From positions 36,730-100,729 of the forward strand of contig JACKEY010000020.1 of the NCBI GenBank assembly GCA_020632755.1: a stretch of DNA of 64,000 bases, written 5' to 3'. Position 1 is the stretch's first letter. Every line of letters starts with the position of its first letter. Both the position numbers and the translations under genes were made by a program. This stretch comes from Alphaproteobacteria bacterium (GTDB lineage Bacteria; Myxococcota_A; UBA796; UBA2385). Shown here one piece after another: positions 35,556-44,107 of the stretch. The notes under the pieces are model-generated. The model did no database searches. It was not told where the DNA came from and was given only the letters and a program-made list of their open reading frames with translations.

Positions 35556-36341
35556 TTGTCCTCGCCCCCGCCGGACGTGCTGGCGACCAAGCTGCGGCTG
35601 CAGCTGTTCGCCCTCGTCGCGAGCGTGCTGCTGCACCTGTTCGCGGCCTCGCCCTGGCTGGCCTGGTCCGAGTTCACGGCCGAGCTCGACACCCCGGGGG
35701 ACGAGGGGCCGGGGGGACCGGTCGGCGACGGTGGCGCAGCAATGGAGCGGCCCGCCGGGCCCGTCCAGGTCAGCGTCTACAGAGAAGCGAAGCCGCAGCG
35801 CAAGGCCAGCACCGCGCCTCGGAAGAGCAGCGGCGCCGCCGCGCAGAAGGGCTCGGGCGAGGAAGGCGGCGGCGACGGGGCCGAGGCCGAGGTCGAAGCG
35901 GACCAGGGCTCGGCCGGATCCGGGCCGGTGGCCGTCAAGGAGGGGACCCCGGGCAAGCCCCCGCGCGGCCGCAAGAAGCCCTGCGAGCCCATCGACGAGA
36001 TCGTGCAGCTGGGCCCCGACAAGTGGAGCATCGAGCGCGACGTGCTCGACTGGTACGCCGGGCACCTCAAGGAGCTCCAGAAGCAGGTCGGCCTGTCGTC
36101 CCACCGCGGCGACGACGGCAAGCGCGACGGCGCCAGGCTGTACCTGCCGCGCTGCAGCGTGCTCCGGCAAGGCGGCATGAAGAACGGCGACATCGTGCAC
36201 CGCGTCAACGGCCGCAAGGTCAACACCATCGCCCAGGGCGTCACCACCTGGCTGGCCGTCCGCAACGACAAGACCATCAAGGTCGAGTTCACCCGCCGCG
36301 GCGGCGAAGAGCTGACCTACACCTACCGCATCAAGAAGTGA
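35556..36341 (+). CDS. GspC/PDZ-like single-pass membrane protein
   Basis: The 261-residue protein has an N-terminal membrane helix (ALVASVLLHLFAASPWLAW), a long charged Gly/Lys/Glu linker and a C-terminal region like the homology region plus PDZ of type II secretion protein GspC. That region includes DKWSIERDVLDWYAGHL, RCSVLRQGGMKNGDIVHRVNGRKV and KVEFTRRGGEELTYTYRI. Start is a TTG at 35556, chosen for CGGAG upstream; a later GTG at 35577 is possible. No other type II secretion genes are in view. It is directly followed by exbB and exbD homologues, so it may couple to that proton-driven motor. Confidence 0.78.
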   Translation: MSSPPPDVLATKLRLQLFALVASVLLHLFAASPWLAWSEFTAELDTPGDEGPGGPVGDGGAAMERPAGPVQVSVYREAKPQRKASTAPRKSSGAAAQKGSGEEGGGDGAEAEVEADQGSAGSGPVAVKEGTPGKPPRGRKKPCEPIDEIVQLGPDKWSIERDVLDWYAGHLKELQKQVGLSSHRGDDGKRDGARLYLPRCSVLRQGGMKNGDIVHRVNGRKVNTIAQGVTTWLAVRNDKTIKVEFTRRGGEELTYTYRIKK

Positions 36342-36366
36342 CTCCTCCTCCCGCAGGTCCCTGCCG

Positions 36367-37056
36367 ATGACCCTCCCCCCGCAGATCCAGGCCACCCTCG
36401 ACCGCCTGGGGATCTCCGAACTCTTCGCCGAATTCTCGGTCGAGCACATCATCGTGCTCGGCATGTTGGGCTGCTCGCTGTTGCTGGTCGCCATCGCGCT
36501 CGAGCGCCTGTTCGTGCTCAACCGGGTGCGCGGCTCGCTGCCGGCCGCCCAGGCGGTGGTGCAGGCCGGCCGCGACGGCACGCTGCAGGACGCCGACAAG
36601 GCGCTGACCAGCCAGACGGGCCCCGGCGCGCTGGTGCTCAAGGCCGGGCTGGACCGGGCGCTCGGGCGGGTGCGGGGCGTGCCGGCCCAGGCGATGCGGC
36701 GCGAGCTGAAGCGGGTCGCGGGCGCCATGAAGGCCCGCACCTGGCTGCTCGGCACGGCGGGCGCGCTGATGCCCTTCGTCGGCCTGTTCGGCACGGTCAT
36801 CGGCGTCATGGCGGCCTTCCAGGCCATCGGCGAGTCCGGCCAGGGCGGCTTCGCCATCGTGTCGGTCGGCATCTCCCAGGCGCTGGTCGCGACCGCCGTC
36901 GGCATCGCCGTCGCGCTCGAAGGCGTGCTGCTGTTCAACTTCCTGCAGAACATCGCGACCAAGGTCGGGCGGGACCTCGCGCTGCTGGTCGACGAGCTGT
37001 CCGAGCTCATCGACGTGGACGACGCCGGAGGGTCCCATGCAGGGCGTTCCGAGTAG
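36367..37056 (+). CDS. MotA/TolQ/ExbB proton channel family protein
   Basis: This 229-residue inner-membrane protein has three helices, near residues 27-50, 120-142 and 160-186. The family core is intact in LLGTAGALMPFVGLFGTVIG, AFQAIGESGQGGFAIVSVGI and QALVATAVGIAVALEGVLLF. With the ExbD-like product of the next gene, whose start it overlaps by 20 bases, it should form a proton-driven stator that energises an envelope process. The upstream GspC-like protein is a possible effector in place of TonB or TolA. Confidence 0.93.
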   Translation: MTLPPQIQATLDRLGISELFAEFSVEHIIVLGMLGCSLLLVAIALERLFVLNRVRGSLPAAQAVVQAGRDGTLQDADKALTSQTGPGALVLKAGLDRALGRVRGVPAQAMRRELKRVAGAMKARTWLLGTAGALMPFVGLFGTVIGVMAAFQAIGESGQGGFAIVSVGISQALVATAVGIAVALEGVLLFNFLQNIATKVGRDLALLVDELSELIDVDDAGGSHAGRSE

Positions 37057-37513
37057 CCACGGCGGCGACGACTTCGACCTCGACGACGAAGGCGGCGGCA
37101 TCTTCGCCGAGATCAACATCACGCCCCTGACCGACGTGTTCCTGGTGCTGCTGATCATCCTGATGGTCGTCAGCTCGTCGGTCATCGAAGACGAGAAGTC
37201 GGCGGCCTACGAGCAGGGTCGCCTGGCCGAGCGCGCGCTGCAGATCATGACGCCCGAGGGCGCCGGCAACGAAGACATCGTGCCCGAAGACGTCGTCGTG
37301 AGCGTGATGCCCGACCGCACCGTCTTCGTGGACACGGTCGAGGTGCCGATCGCCGACCTCGAAGCCCACCTGCGCGAGCGCAAGGCCAAGGACGACAACA
37401 TCCGCATCGTGCTGCGGGGCGATCAGGCCGCCAGCTACGACGTGATCATGGACGTCATCGCCCGCTGTTCCAAGGCCGGGCTGGCCAACGTGGCGCTGGC
37501 CAGCCGCGAGTAG
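37037..37513 (+). CDS. ExbD/TolR family protein
   Basis: The 158-residue protein has one N-terminal helix in FAEINITPLTDVFLVLLIIL with the conserved proton-carrying Asp33, and a periplasmic domain ending NIRIVLRGDQAASYDVIMDV. These are diagnostic of ExbD/TolR, the partner of the ExbB-like channel. It contains a longer insertion after the helix than E. coli ExbD. The start overlaps the exbB-like gene, so the two are translated together. Confidence 0.93.
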   Translation: MQGVPSSHGGDDFDLDDEGGGIFAEINITPLTDVFLVLLIILMVVSSSVIEDEKSAAYEQGRLAERALQIMTPEGAGNEDIVPEDVVVSVMPDRTVFVDTVEVPIADLEAHLRERKAKDDNIRIVLRGDQAASYDVIMDVIARCSKAGLANVALASRE

Positions 37514-37516
37514 GGA

Positions 37517-39034
37517 TCAGGCCGGGACCAGCGGCTGCACGGTGCCGCCGAGCTCCTCGGCGAGCCGGCTGGACAGCAGCCGGGCCATGGTCATCACGCT
37601 GATCTGCGGGTTGCGGCCGACGTTGTTCGGCAGCGCGCTGGCGTCGATGCAGGACACGCCGGGCAGCTCGAGCAGGGTGCCCGTGTGGTCGGTCACGCGG
37701 CCGACGCTGCAGGTGGCCTGGGGGTGGCTGGCGTAGGACAGCAGCCGCTGCCGGGCCAGGTCGTCGGGGGTGTGGGCGATGACCTCGTCCATGGTGCGCG
37801 CCGGCGGCTGGCCGTGGATGGTGAAGGCCACCCACTCGGCGCCCGCGCCTTCGAGCCACAGCTCGGCGCCGCGGCGGAAGACCCGCTGGATGCGCGCCAT
37901 GTCGGTGTCGTTGAGGTCGTAGGCGATGCGCGCCACGCCGTTGATGCTGCCGAGCACCCGCCCGCGGCTGGTGTCGCGGATCAGCCCGCCGGTGTTCGCG
38001 ATGCGGTGGGACTGCGCCAGGAGCTCGGCCAGCTGCGTGCCGTGGAAGGGCAGGTTGGCGAACATGGCCGACAGGGTCGGGTTGGTCTCGAAGATCATGC
38101 GGTCGTCGACGAACTCGTCGACCACGTGGCCCTGGGTGGCGCCGCGCTTGTAGACCTGGGTGTCGGGGATCAGGGCCAGGATGCTGTGCACCGGCTGCAG
38201 GCACAGGCCGCGGCCGACCTCGCCGTCGGGGTCGACCACGCCCGAGTCGTGCAGGATGCGCGGGGTCGAGATGGTGCCAGCGCTGAGCACGACGTGGTCG
38301 GCGTCGACCGAGAAGGTGCCCGTGGGGTGGCCGTACTCGTCGACCAGCTCGCCCTCGACCCGCCCGGGCCCGACGTGGCGGACCAGGCAGCCGGCGTAGA
38401 TGCGCGCGCCGGCGGCGGCCGCGCGGGGCAGCATCGTCAGGTCGACGCTGGCCTTGCCGCGGGTCGGGCAGACCAGGTGGCAGCGCCCGCAGCCGCCGCA
38501 GCCCGGCGCGTTGCGGCGGGCGTTGAACTCGGACCAGCCCAGCCGGCCGGCGGCGTCCTTCTGCACGCGGTCGTTGCCGGACAGCAGGTGGTCGGGGGTC
38601 TGCGCGACCGACAGCACGGCCTCGACCTGGTCCTGGACGGCGTACCACTCGTCGTCGTCGGGCACGATGCCGGGCGCCAGCTCGCGCCACTCGTCCAGGG
38701 TGCTCTCGGGCGTGCGGAAGCACAGGGCCGAGTTGACCAGGGTGCTGCCGCCCAGGCCGCGGCCGCCGACGACGGGCATCGGCGGGTTGCTGCCCATCGA
38801 CGTGCGGAAGCTGCCTTCGGCGTAGTGGCGGCTGGTCGCTTCGGGGATGTTCCGGGGCTTCTTGTCGCTGCTGTGGCCTTCTTCGACCACGACCACGTCC
38901 AGGCCCGCCTCGGCCAGGGTCGCGGCCACGAAGGCGCCGCCGGCCCCGGCCCCGACCACGACCACGCGGGCCCGCTCGCGCAGCTCGCCCACCGGCAGGG
39001 TCCACCACGCCGTCATCGGCGTCGTCGGGCTCAC
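37517..39034 (-). CDS. GMC-family FAD oxidoreductase with ferredoxin-like Cys motif
   Basis: This 505-residue flavoprotein has an FAD-binding GAGAGGAF motif at residues 28-35, the GMC phrase GGRGLGGSTLVNSAL, and a C-terminal signature CSVGRVTD plus GVSCIDASALPNNVGRNPQI. Residues 179-190 read CGGCGRCHLVCP, a Cys-x2-Cys-x2-Cys-x3-Cys-Pro pattern like a [4Fe-4S] ferredoxin site. It probably oxidises an alcohol, sterol or sugar and passes electrons to the membrane. The GTG at 39034 overlaps the stop of the Tat-exported partner gene, so the two form a complex-like pair. It has no signal peptide and may hitchhike with the partner. Confidence 0.88.
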   Translation of the reverse strand: MSPTTPMTAWWTLPVGELRERARVVVVGAGAGGAFVAATLAEAGLDVVVVEEGHSSDKKPRNIPEATSRHYAEGSFRTSMGSNPPMPVVGGRGLGGSTLVNSALCFRTPESTLDEWRELAPGIVPDDDEWYAVQDQVEAVLSVAQTPDHLLSGNDRVQKDAAGRLGWSEFNARRNAPGCGGCGRCHLVCPTRGKASVDLTMLPRAAAAGARIYAGCLVRHVGPGRVEGELVDEYGHPTGTFSVDADHVVLSAGTISTPRILHDSGVVDPDGEVGRGLCLQPVHSILALIPDTQVYKRGATQGHVVDEFVDDRMIFETNPTLSAMFANLPFHGTQLAELLAQSHRIANTGGLIRDTSRGRVLGSINGVARIAYDLNDTDMARIQRVFRRGAELWLEGAGAEWVAFTIHGQPPARTMDEVIAHTPDDLARQRLLSYASHPQATCSVGRVTDHTGTLLELPGVSCIDASALPNNVGRNPQISVMTMARLLSSRLAEELGGTVQPLVPA

Positions 39035-39555
39035 GCCAGCACCGCGCAGACCTGGGGGATGCCCATCGCCTGCTGCACGTCGTCGCGCTCGAAGTAGCTC
39101 ATGTTGAAGACCATCTTCAGGGCGGTGAACAGCTGCGCGCGCACCAGATCCTGGGACTCCGCCCACTCGGTCAGGTAGGCGTTCCGGCGCTCCGGCGTCA
39201 TGGCGGTCATCCGGTCGGCGCCGAACCGCTCCAGCGCGGTGCCGTGCTCGAACAGCAGCGGCAGGCCCAGCATCAGCATGCGGTGATGCTCGGGCAGGGT
39301 CGCCAGGTAGGCGTCGAACAGCTGCAGGCTCTCGGCGTCGCCGGCCGAACCGGGCAGCGGCCCGCCGGGCGGGATCAGGAAATCGCCCAGCACGGTCAGG
39401 ATCGCGACGGCGCGGCGATCCAGGGCCTGCGTGGGGAAGGGGGCGTCGGGGTAGTCGCCGGCCTGGCCCATGGTGTGGAAGGCCCCGAGCAGCAGCCCGC
39501 AGGCGGCCGTGCCGAGACCCAGGCCCATGAAGCCGCGACGAGAGAGCAGGGACAA
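39031..39555 (-). CDS. Tat-exported gluconate 2-dehydrogenase subunit 3-like protein
   Basis: The 174-residue protein has a twin-arginine signal (LSRRGFMGLGLGTAACG). Its mature part resembles the gamma subunit of FAD-dependent sugar dehydrogenases (AILTVLGDFLIPPGG, LFDAYLATLPEHHRM). These subunits help export and mature a GMC-type catalytic subunit, and the adjacent GMC gene overlaps by four bases. The TTG at 39555 was chosen because GGGAG lies six bases upstream and the Tat motif begins five residues later; an upstream in-frame extension to 39612 is possible. A TACGCT hexamer at 39580-39585 is a candidate -10 box. Confidence 0.8.
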   Translation of the reverse strand: MSLLSRRGFMGLGLGTAACGLLLGAFHTMGQAGDYPDAPFPTQALDRRAVAILTVLGDFLIPPGGPLPGSAGDAESLQLFDAYLATLPEHHRMLMLGLPLLFEHGTALERFGADRMTAMTPERRNAYLTEWAESQDLVRAQLFTALKMVFNMSYFERDDVQQAMGIPQVCAVLA

Positions 39556-39619
39556 GGGGGACTCCCTGGGGGAGCGGCGAGCGTAGAGGACAGGCCGATG
39601 GACCGCTGACAATTGTAAG

Positions 39620-41038
39620 TCAGGGCCCGCCTTTCTCGAGGTAGCCGAGCGCCTTGAGCGCCTCTTCGGTGCTCTGATCCAGCGTGCGGCGCGTGCCGCC
39701 CCAGGCGGCGGCCTTCTGCAGCGCCTGCGCCTCGTGGGCGCCCACCATCGCCAGCAACGCGGCCAGGCGCTCGGCCTGGGCGGGGTCCTCGGCCAGGTTG
39801 GTCCGCTGCTGCGGGTCCTCGGCCAGGTGGTACAGCTCCGGCGGGTGCCGCGGTGTCAGCACCGCGCCGGGCACGTCGGGGTCGGGTTCCTCCTCGCGCA
39901 CGTCGACGATGAGCACCCAGCCGTCCTGGTGCACGGACCGCAGGTAGGCCTCGTGGTCCGTGTGGCTGTAGACGGCCCGCTGCGTCCACGACGACGGCGG
40001 TCCGCCGCCCGTCCAGGCCGGCGACAGGTCGATGCCCTCGATGCCGTCCGCGTCGGCCTCGGCGGCGGCCAGGGCGGTCGCCGACAGGTCCACCGAGCTC
40101 GTCACGGTCTCGACGCGCCGCCCGGCCCACGGCGGTGCGCCCTCGCCCTTCCACGGCGGCACGACGACCAGCGGCACGTGCACGGCTTCCTGGTAGAGCT
40201 GGCGCCCGTGGCCGTGGTCGCCGTGCTCGTAGAAGGCCTCGCCGTGGTCCGCGGTGGCCATCAGCAGCGTGTCGTCCAGCAGCCCCTCGCGCTGCAGCCG
40301 CGCCAGGATCAGCGCCGAGAGGTGGTCGGCGTAGTGGATCTCGCCGTCCCAGGCCGTGTAGTAGGCGTCGATGTCCAGCTGCGGAGACCCGGACTCGCCA
40401 GGGGCCGGCAGCTTGAAGCAGCCGAACATCTGGTCGTAGTAGTCCTGGGGGTAGACCCCGCCGGTCTGGTCGGCGGGCTCGCGATGGAACACCCCCAGGT
40501 ACTCGGCGGGCGGCGTGTAGGGGCAGTGCGGCTCGAAGACGTGCACGTACAGGAAGAAGGGCTTGTCCCGCGGCCGCTCGCGCAGCCAGTCGTCGACCCG
40601 CTGGCCCAGGGCTGCGCCGTCGACGTCGCCCTGGCCGAAGTACCAGTCGAAGCCCTGCTCCAGGTGCCGGCCCATCTCGAAGACCATGTTCACGCCGGCG
40701 AAGGCCGTGTGGTAGCCGCGGCCCTGCATGCGCTCGGCCACGGTGACGACGTCTTCGCCGAGCGTGTCCTCGAACTCGCGCACGCCGTGGGCGGACGGGG
40801 TCAGGCCTGTCAGCAGGCTGGTCACGCTCGGCTGCGTCCACGGCGCGGCGCTGACGTGCTGGTCGAAGGTGACGCCGCGGGTTGCCAGCCGCTCCAGGTT
40901 CGGCGTCGTGGGCAGGTCGTAGCCGTGCAGGCTCGTGTGGTCGGCGCGCGTCGTCTCCCAGGTCAGGATGACGACGTTGGGCTGGACCACCTTCGGGGCG
41001 TCGGGCTGGCAGGCGATGAGGAGCAGGAGCGGCAGCAC
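39620..41038 (-). CDS. Sulfatase-superfamily lipoprotein without formylglycine motif
   Basis: The 472-residue exported lipoprotein (LLLLIACQ lipobox) belongs to the alkaline phosphatase/sulfatase fold: NVVILTWETTRADHTSLHGY, PNLERLATRGVTF, VTSLLTGLTPSAHG, LLMATADHGEAFYEHGDHGH. The nucleophile site reads PWTQPSVTS, so Thr stands where true sulfatases have Cys or Ser before Pro-x-Arg, and the first metal ligand region has Glu in place of Asp. It is therefore more likely a phosphatase, phosphotransferase or phosphonate-type hydrolase than a sulfatase. The GTG at 41038 starts the signal peptide. A TAGCCC hexamer at 41062-41067 may be its -10 box. Confidence 0.85.
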   Translation of the reverse strand: MLPLLLLIACQPDAPKVVQPNVVILTWETTRADHTSLHGYDLPTTPNLERLATRGVTFDQHVSAAPWTQPSVTSLLTGLTPSAHGVREFEDTLGEDVVTVAERMQGRGYHTAFAGVNMVFEMGRHLEQGFDWYFGQGDVDGAALGQRVDDWLRERPRDKPFFLYVHVFEPHCPYTPPAEYLGVFHREPADQTGGVYPQDYYDQMFGCFKLPAPGESGSPQLDIDAYYTAWDGEIHYADHLSALILARLQREGLLDDTLLMATADHGEAFYEHGDHGHGRQLYQEAVHVPLVVVPPWKGEGAPPWAGRRVETVTSSVDLSATALAAAEADADGIEGIDLSPAWTGGGPPSSWTQRAVYSHTDHEAYLRSVHQDGWVLIVDVREEEPDPDVPGAVLTPRHPPELYHLAEDPQQRTNLAEDPAQAERLAALLAMVGAHEAQALQKAAAWGGTRRTLDQSTEEALKALGYLEKGGP

Positions 41039-41064
41039 CCGCGCATCTTGGCAGAGGGCGAGGG

Positions 41065-41538
41065 CTACTGCCGCTCGGTCAGCGAGTAGTCGGCGGTCAG
41101 GGCGCCGGTGACACCGGCGTCGAAGCGCCATGATCGGCTGGCTCGGACGATGCAGGCCCGCAGCTCGTCCTCGACCCCCCCTGTGTTCGTGCCCGTCACC
41201 TTGCCCGCCGTGATCTCCAGGCGCAGCTGCAGGTCGACGGGAAGGTCCAGGTCCCCACGGGTCGCTTCGCGCTCGGCGCAGGCCTGCACGCTCCCCCGGT
41301 ACCGCCGGATGACCTTCACGGCTTCTTCCTGCCCCTCGCCGTCCAGCGCGACGGCTTCGATCTCGCATTGGAGCGACGGTTCGGACCGCGCGTCGGGGGC
41401 GCGCTCGCGGGGGGAGGGCCGGAGCGCGGGCGAGGAGGAGGGCGGCGCCGCCGGCGGGTCGCGCCCGGTCGTCGTCTCCCGGAACGCGGGCGGGTCGCCG
41501 CAGGCCAGGGAGAGGAGGGGGAGCAGGAGGAGGATCAC
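41065..41538 (-). CDS. Lipoprotein with AgmX/PglI-type C-terminal domain
   Basis: The 157-residue lipoprotein has a signal ending LLSLACG, a Pro/Ser-rich linker and one AgmX/PglI-like domain. This is seen in RRYRGSVQACAEREA, LDLPVDLQLRLEITAGKVTG, and ELRACIVRASRSWRF. The paired cysteines and the Trp-Arg-Phe end are typical of this TonB-like periplasmic domain. Its ATG overlaps the stop of the upstream three-domain protein by four bases. The domain occurs in myxobacterial gliding-motility and adventurous-motility proteins, so a trans-envelope role is plausible but unproven. Confidence 0.75.
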   Translation of the reverse strand: MILLLLPLLSLACGDPPAFRETTTGRDPPAAPPSSSPALRPSPRERAPDARSEPSLQCEIEAVALDGEGQEEAVKVIRRYRGSVQACAEREATRGDLDLPVDLQLRLEITAGKVTGTNTGGVEDELRACIVRASRSWRFDAGVTGALTADYSLTERQ

Positions 41539-42785
41539 GGCGGAGGCTCCACGGTGAGGTGGATGTCGAGGGGGCCGTCGACGTCCGGGGGGAAGCGGAG
41601 GGTGCGGGCCGCGCTGGTCACGCAGGACTGCAGCGCGGCCGAACCGCCTTGGGATGTGGCCTGCAGCACAGTTCCGGCGTCGAGCGCGAGGTGCAGCTGC
41701 AGCTCGACGGGGAGTGACTCGACGCCCGCCGTCACCGACCGTTCGGCGCAGTCCTGGAATCGGCGACGTTGCCGGTGCAGGGTGCTCTCCACCGCTTGTT
41801 GGTCGGCCGCGTCCAGACCGACCGTGGCGAGCTCGACCCTTGGAGTGTCCTCCGCAGGTGACCGTCGGGCTTCGGCCGCCTCGATCAGCTCGACGAGGCC
41901 ACCGACTTCCGCGAGCGCGGTGTCGAGGTCGCCAAACTGGGCTTCGTCGTCATCGTCGAGGCCCTCGACGAACGAATCGGACCCGGGGCGGCTGAGGATC
42001 AGCCCGGCGAGGAGCTTCGACTGGGCGATCTCGCTGATCTCGAACCACACCGTCAGCTCCCCGCTCGCCTCCGCCGGAAAGCTCCACCCCCGCATCGCCG
42101 GCACCAGGCACGCCGCCGCGTCCACCGGCACGCCGAACACCTGCGGGCGCGCCCCCCGGCCGTCGGCCAGCTGCAGCGACAGCATCGCCTTCTCGCCCAG
42201 GGTGAAGCGCCCCTCCTCGACCGCGGGGCGCATGCAGCGCAGCACGTCGGCCCGGTGCGGCCCGACGAGGGTCACGGGGTCGGCCACCGGCGCCTCGTCC
42301 AGCGCCACCGTGCCCAGGCGCACCGCGAGGTTCGACGCGGTCTTGTCCGGCACGTCGGGCTCCTCCCACTCGACCTTCGGTGGCTCGCTCTGCATCGGCA
42401 GCACGCCCAGCTCCCGCAGCCGGGCCGGCGACGGCAGGCCGGTGGACAGCCACGTCATCACGGTCAGGGTGCCGTGCAGGTCGGGGTCCAAGGACCAGCC
42501 GCGGGCGTCTTCCTCCAGGCAGCGCAGCGCGTCGTCCGGCAGCCCCTGTGCCCGCGCCGTGCGCACGCGGCCTGCCGAGATCGACAGGGTCAGGGTGAGC
42601 GCGTCGTCCTCGTGCAGCCGCCCTTCCTGCATCGGGGCCTGCAGGCAGTGGGGCACCCGCGCCATCGACCGCTCGAGCATCCGGTCGCCGTCGGGCAGCA
42701 CGGCGCCGTCCAGCAGCACCCGCGGCCGCTCGACCACCAGCACCTCGGGTGTCGCTGCTGCCGCGATGCCGGCCCACCACCACAC
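41535..42785 (-). CDS. Exported protein with three AgmX/PglI-like domains
   Basis: This 416-residue protein starts at a GTG preceded by GGAGGG and has a short N-terminal hydrophobic segment (AGIAAAA). Three similar modules can be aligned by eye at about residues 20-105, 150-240 and 330-416. Each has a Cys in an Arg-x-x-Cys or His-Cys context, a beta strand with Leu-x-Leu-x-Ile/Leu, a second Cys, and a Trp/Arg-Phe-x-Pro end, for example VLRCMRPAVEEGRF, ACLVPAMRGWSFP and SCVTSAARTLRFP. It is coupled to a downstream lipoprotein carrying a fourth copy. The function is unknown; the array may bridge the envelope. Confidence 0.72.
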   Translation of the reverse strand: MWWWAGIAAAATPEVLVVERPRVLLDGAVLPDGDRMLERSMARVPHCLQAPMQEGRLHEDDALTLTLSISAGRVRTARAQGLPDDALRCLEEDARGWSLDPDLHGTLTVMTWLSTGLPSPARLRELGVLPMQSEPPKVEWEEPDVPDKTASNLAVRLGTVALDEAPVADPVTLVGPHRADVLRCMRPAVEEGRFTLGEKAMLSLQLADGRGARPQVFGVPVDAAACLVPAMRGWSFPAEASGELTVWFEISEIAQSKLLAGLILSRPGSDSFVEGLDDDDEAQFGDLDTALAEVGGLVELIEAAEARRSPAEDTPRVELATVGLDAADQQAVESTLHRQRRRFQDCAERSVTAGVESLPVELQLHLALDAGTVLQATSQGGSAALQSCVTSAARTLRFPPDVDGPLDIHLTVEPPP

Positions 42786-42859
42786 GGTCCCTCCAGGGCT
42801 CCTCCGACGCGTCCCGCCTCGTCCGGTTCCGGCGGGTCGGCACGCCCGGGTGTCTCCTC

Positions 42860-44107
42860 CTACTCTCCCTCCACCTCGACCAGCCGCGCGGTCAGCCAGG
42901 CCCGCTCGGGGCCGTTGCCCACGCGGTCCAGCGCCTGGCGGTAGGCGTCCGCCGCCTCCTCTCCCCGGCCCAGCCGGCGCAGCAGCTCGGCGCGGGCGGC
43001 CGGCAGCAGGTGGCCCCGCGCCAGGTGCGGATCCTCGTCGAGCCCGTCCAGCAGCAGCAGCCCCGCGGCGGCGCCCTGCGCCTCGGCCACGGCGGCGGCG
43101 TGGTTGAGTCGGACCACCGGCGACGGCGCGGCCTGGAGCAGCAGCGCGTAGAGCTGGACGATGCCGGCCCAGTCGGTTGCCTCGGCGGTGGGCGCCCGCG
43201 CGTGCTCGGCGGCGATGGCGGCCTGCAGGGTGGTCGGGCCGGGCGGTCCGCGGCGCAGGGCGGCGCCGAGGGCGGCCATGCCGAGCGCGATGCGCCGCCG
43301 ATCCCAGCGGCTGCGGTCCTGGTCCGCCAGCAGCACCGGGCGGCCGTGGGCGTCGGTGCGCGTGTCGCGGCGGGCGTCCTGCAGCAGCATCAGCGCCAGC
43401 AGGCCGTGCACCTCGCCCTGGTCGGGGACCTGGGCGACCAGCAGCTCGCCCAGGCGCAGGGCCTCGTCGCACAGGTCGCCGCGGACCAGCGCGTCGCCGG
43501 CGGTCGCGGCGTAGCCTTCCGTGAACACCAGGTAGACCACGTGCAGCACGGCCTGCAGGCGGGCGGGCAGGGCGTCGGGGCCGGGGACCTCGTAGGGGAT
43601 GCCGGCGTCGCGGATCTTGCGCTGGGCCCGCACCAGCCGCTGGGCGAGCGCCCGGGGATCCAGCAGGAAGACCCGTGCGATCTCGTCGGTCGTGAGCCCG
43701 CAGACGGTGCGCAGGGTCAGCCCGACCTGGGCGTCGAGCGCCAGGGCGGGGTGGCAGCAGGTGCAGATCAGCCGCAGCCGCTCGTCGGGGATGGCGGCGT
43801 CGGACAGCTCGGGTGGGGGCGCCACGGCGGCCTCCTCGGCCAGCAGCCGGGCCGCCTTGCGGTCCCAGGTCGCGCGCCGGCGGATGTGGTCGATGGCCTT
43901 GTTGCGGCCGGTGCGGACCAGCCAGCCGACCGGGGCGTCGGGCATGCCGCGGTCCGGCCACTGCTCCAGGGCGGCGATGATGGCCTGCTGCAGCACGTCC
44001 TCGGCCAGCAACAGGTCGCCACCGGTGGTGCGGGCGAGCAGGGCCAGCATACGCCCCCGCTCGCTCCGCACCACCTCGTCCAGGCGGGCCTGGACGGCGT
44101 CCTTCAC
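42860..44107 (-). CDS. ECF42-type RNA polymerase sigma factor with C-terminal helical-repeat domain
   Basis: This 415-residue sigma factor has regions 2 and 4 in the first 190 residues (LLAEDVLQQAIIAALEQWP, GWLVRTGRNKAIDHIRRRA, RTVCGLTTDEIARVFLLDPR). The long C-terminal domain is typical of the ECF42/SigJ-like group (LYLVFTEGYAATAGD-type segment, LNHAAAVAEAQG, RAELLRRLGRGEEAADAYRQ). This group regulates without a classical anti-sigma and is nearly always next to a YCII/DGPF gene, as here (GTGA overlap at 44104-44107). The signal is probably sensed through the C-terminal domain or the YCII partner. Confidence 0.93.
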   Translation of the reverse strand: MKDAVQARLDEVVRSERGRMLALLARTTGGDLLLAEDVLQQAIIAALEQWPDRGMPDAPVGWLVRTGRNKAIDHIRRRATWDRKAARLLAEEAAVAPPPELSDAAIPDERLRLICTCCHPALALDAQVGLTLRTVCGLTTDEIARVFLLDPRALAQRLVRAQRKIRDAGIPYEVPGPDALPARLQAVLHVVYLVFTEGYAATAGDALVRGDLCDEALRLGELLVAQVPDQGEVHGLLALMLLQDARRDTRTDAHGRPVLLADQDRSRWDRRRIALGMAALGAALRRGPPGPTTLQAAIAAEHARAPTAEATDWAGIVQLYALLLQAAPSPVVRLNHAAAVAEAQGAAAGLLLLDGLDEDPHLARGHLLPAARAELLRRLGRGEEAADAYRQALDRVGNGPERAWLTARLVEVEGE

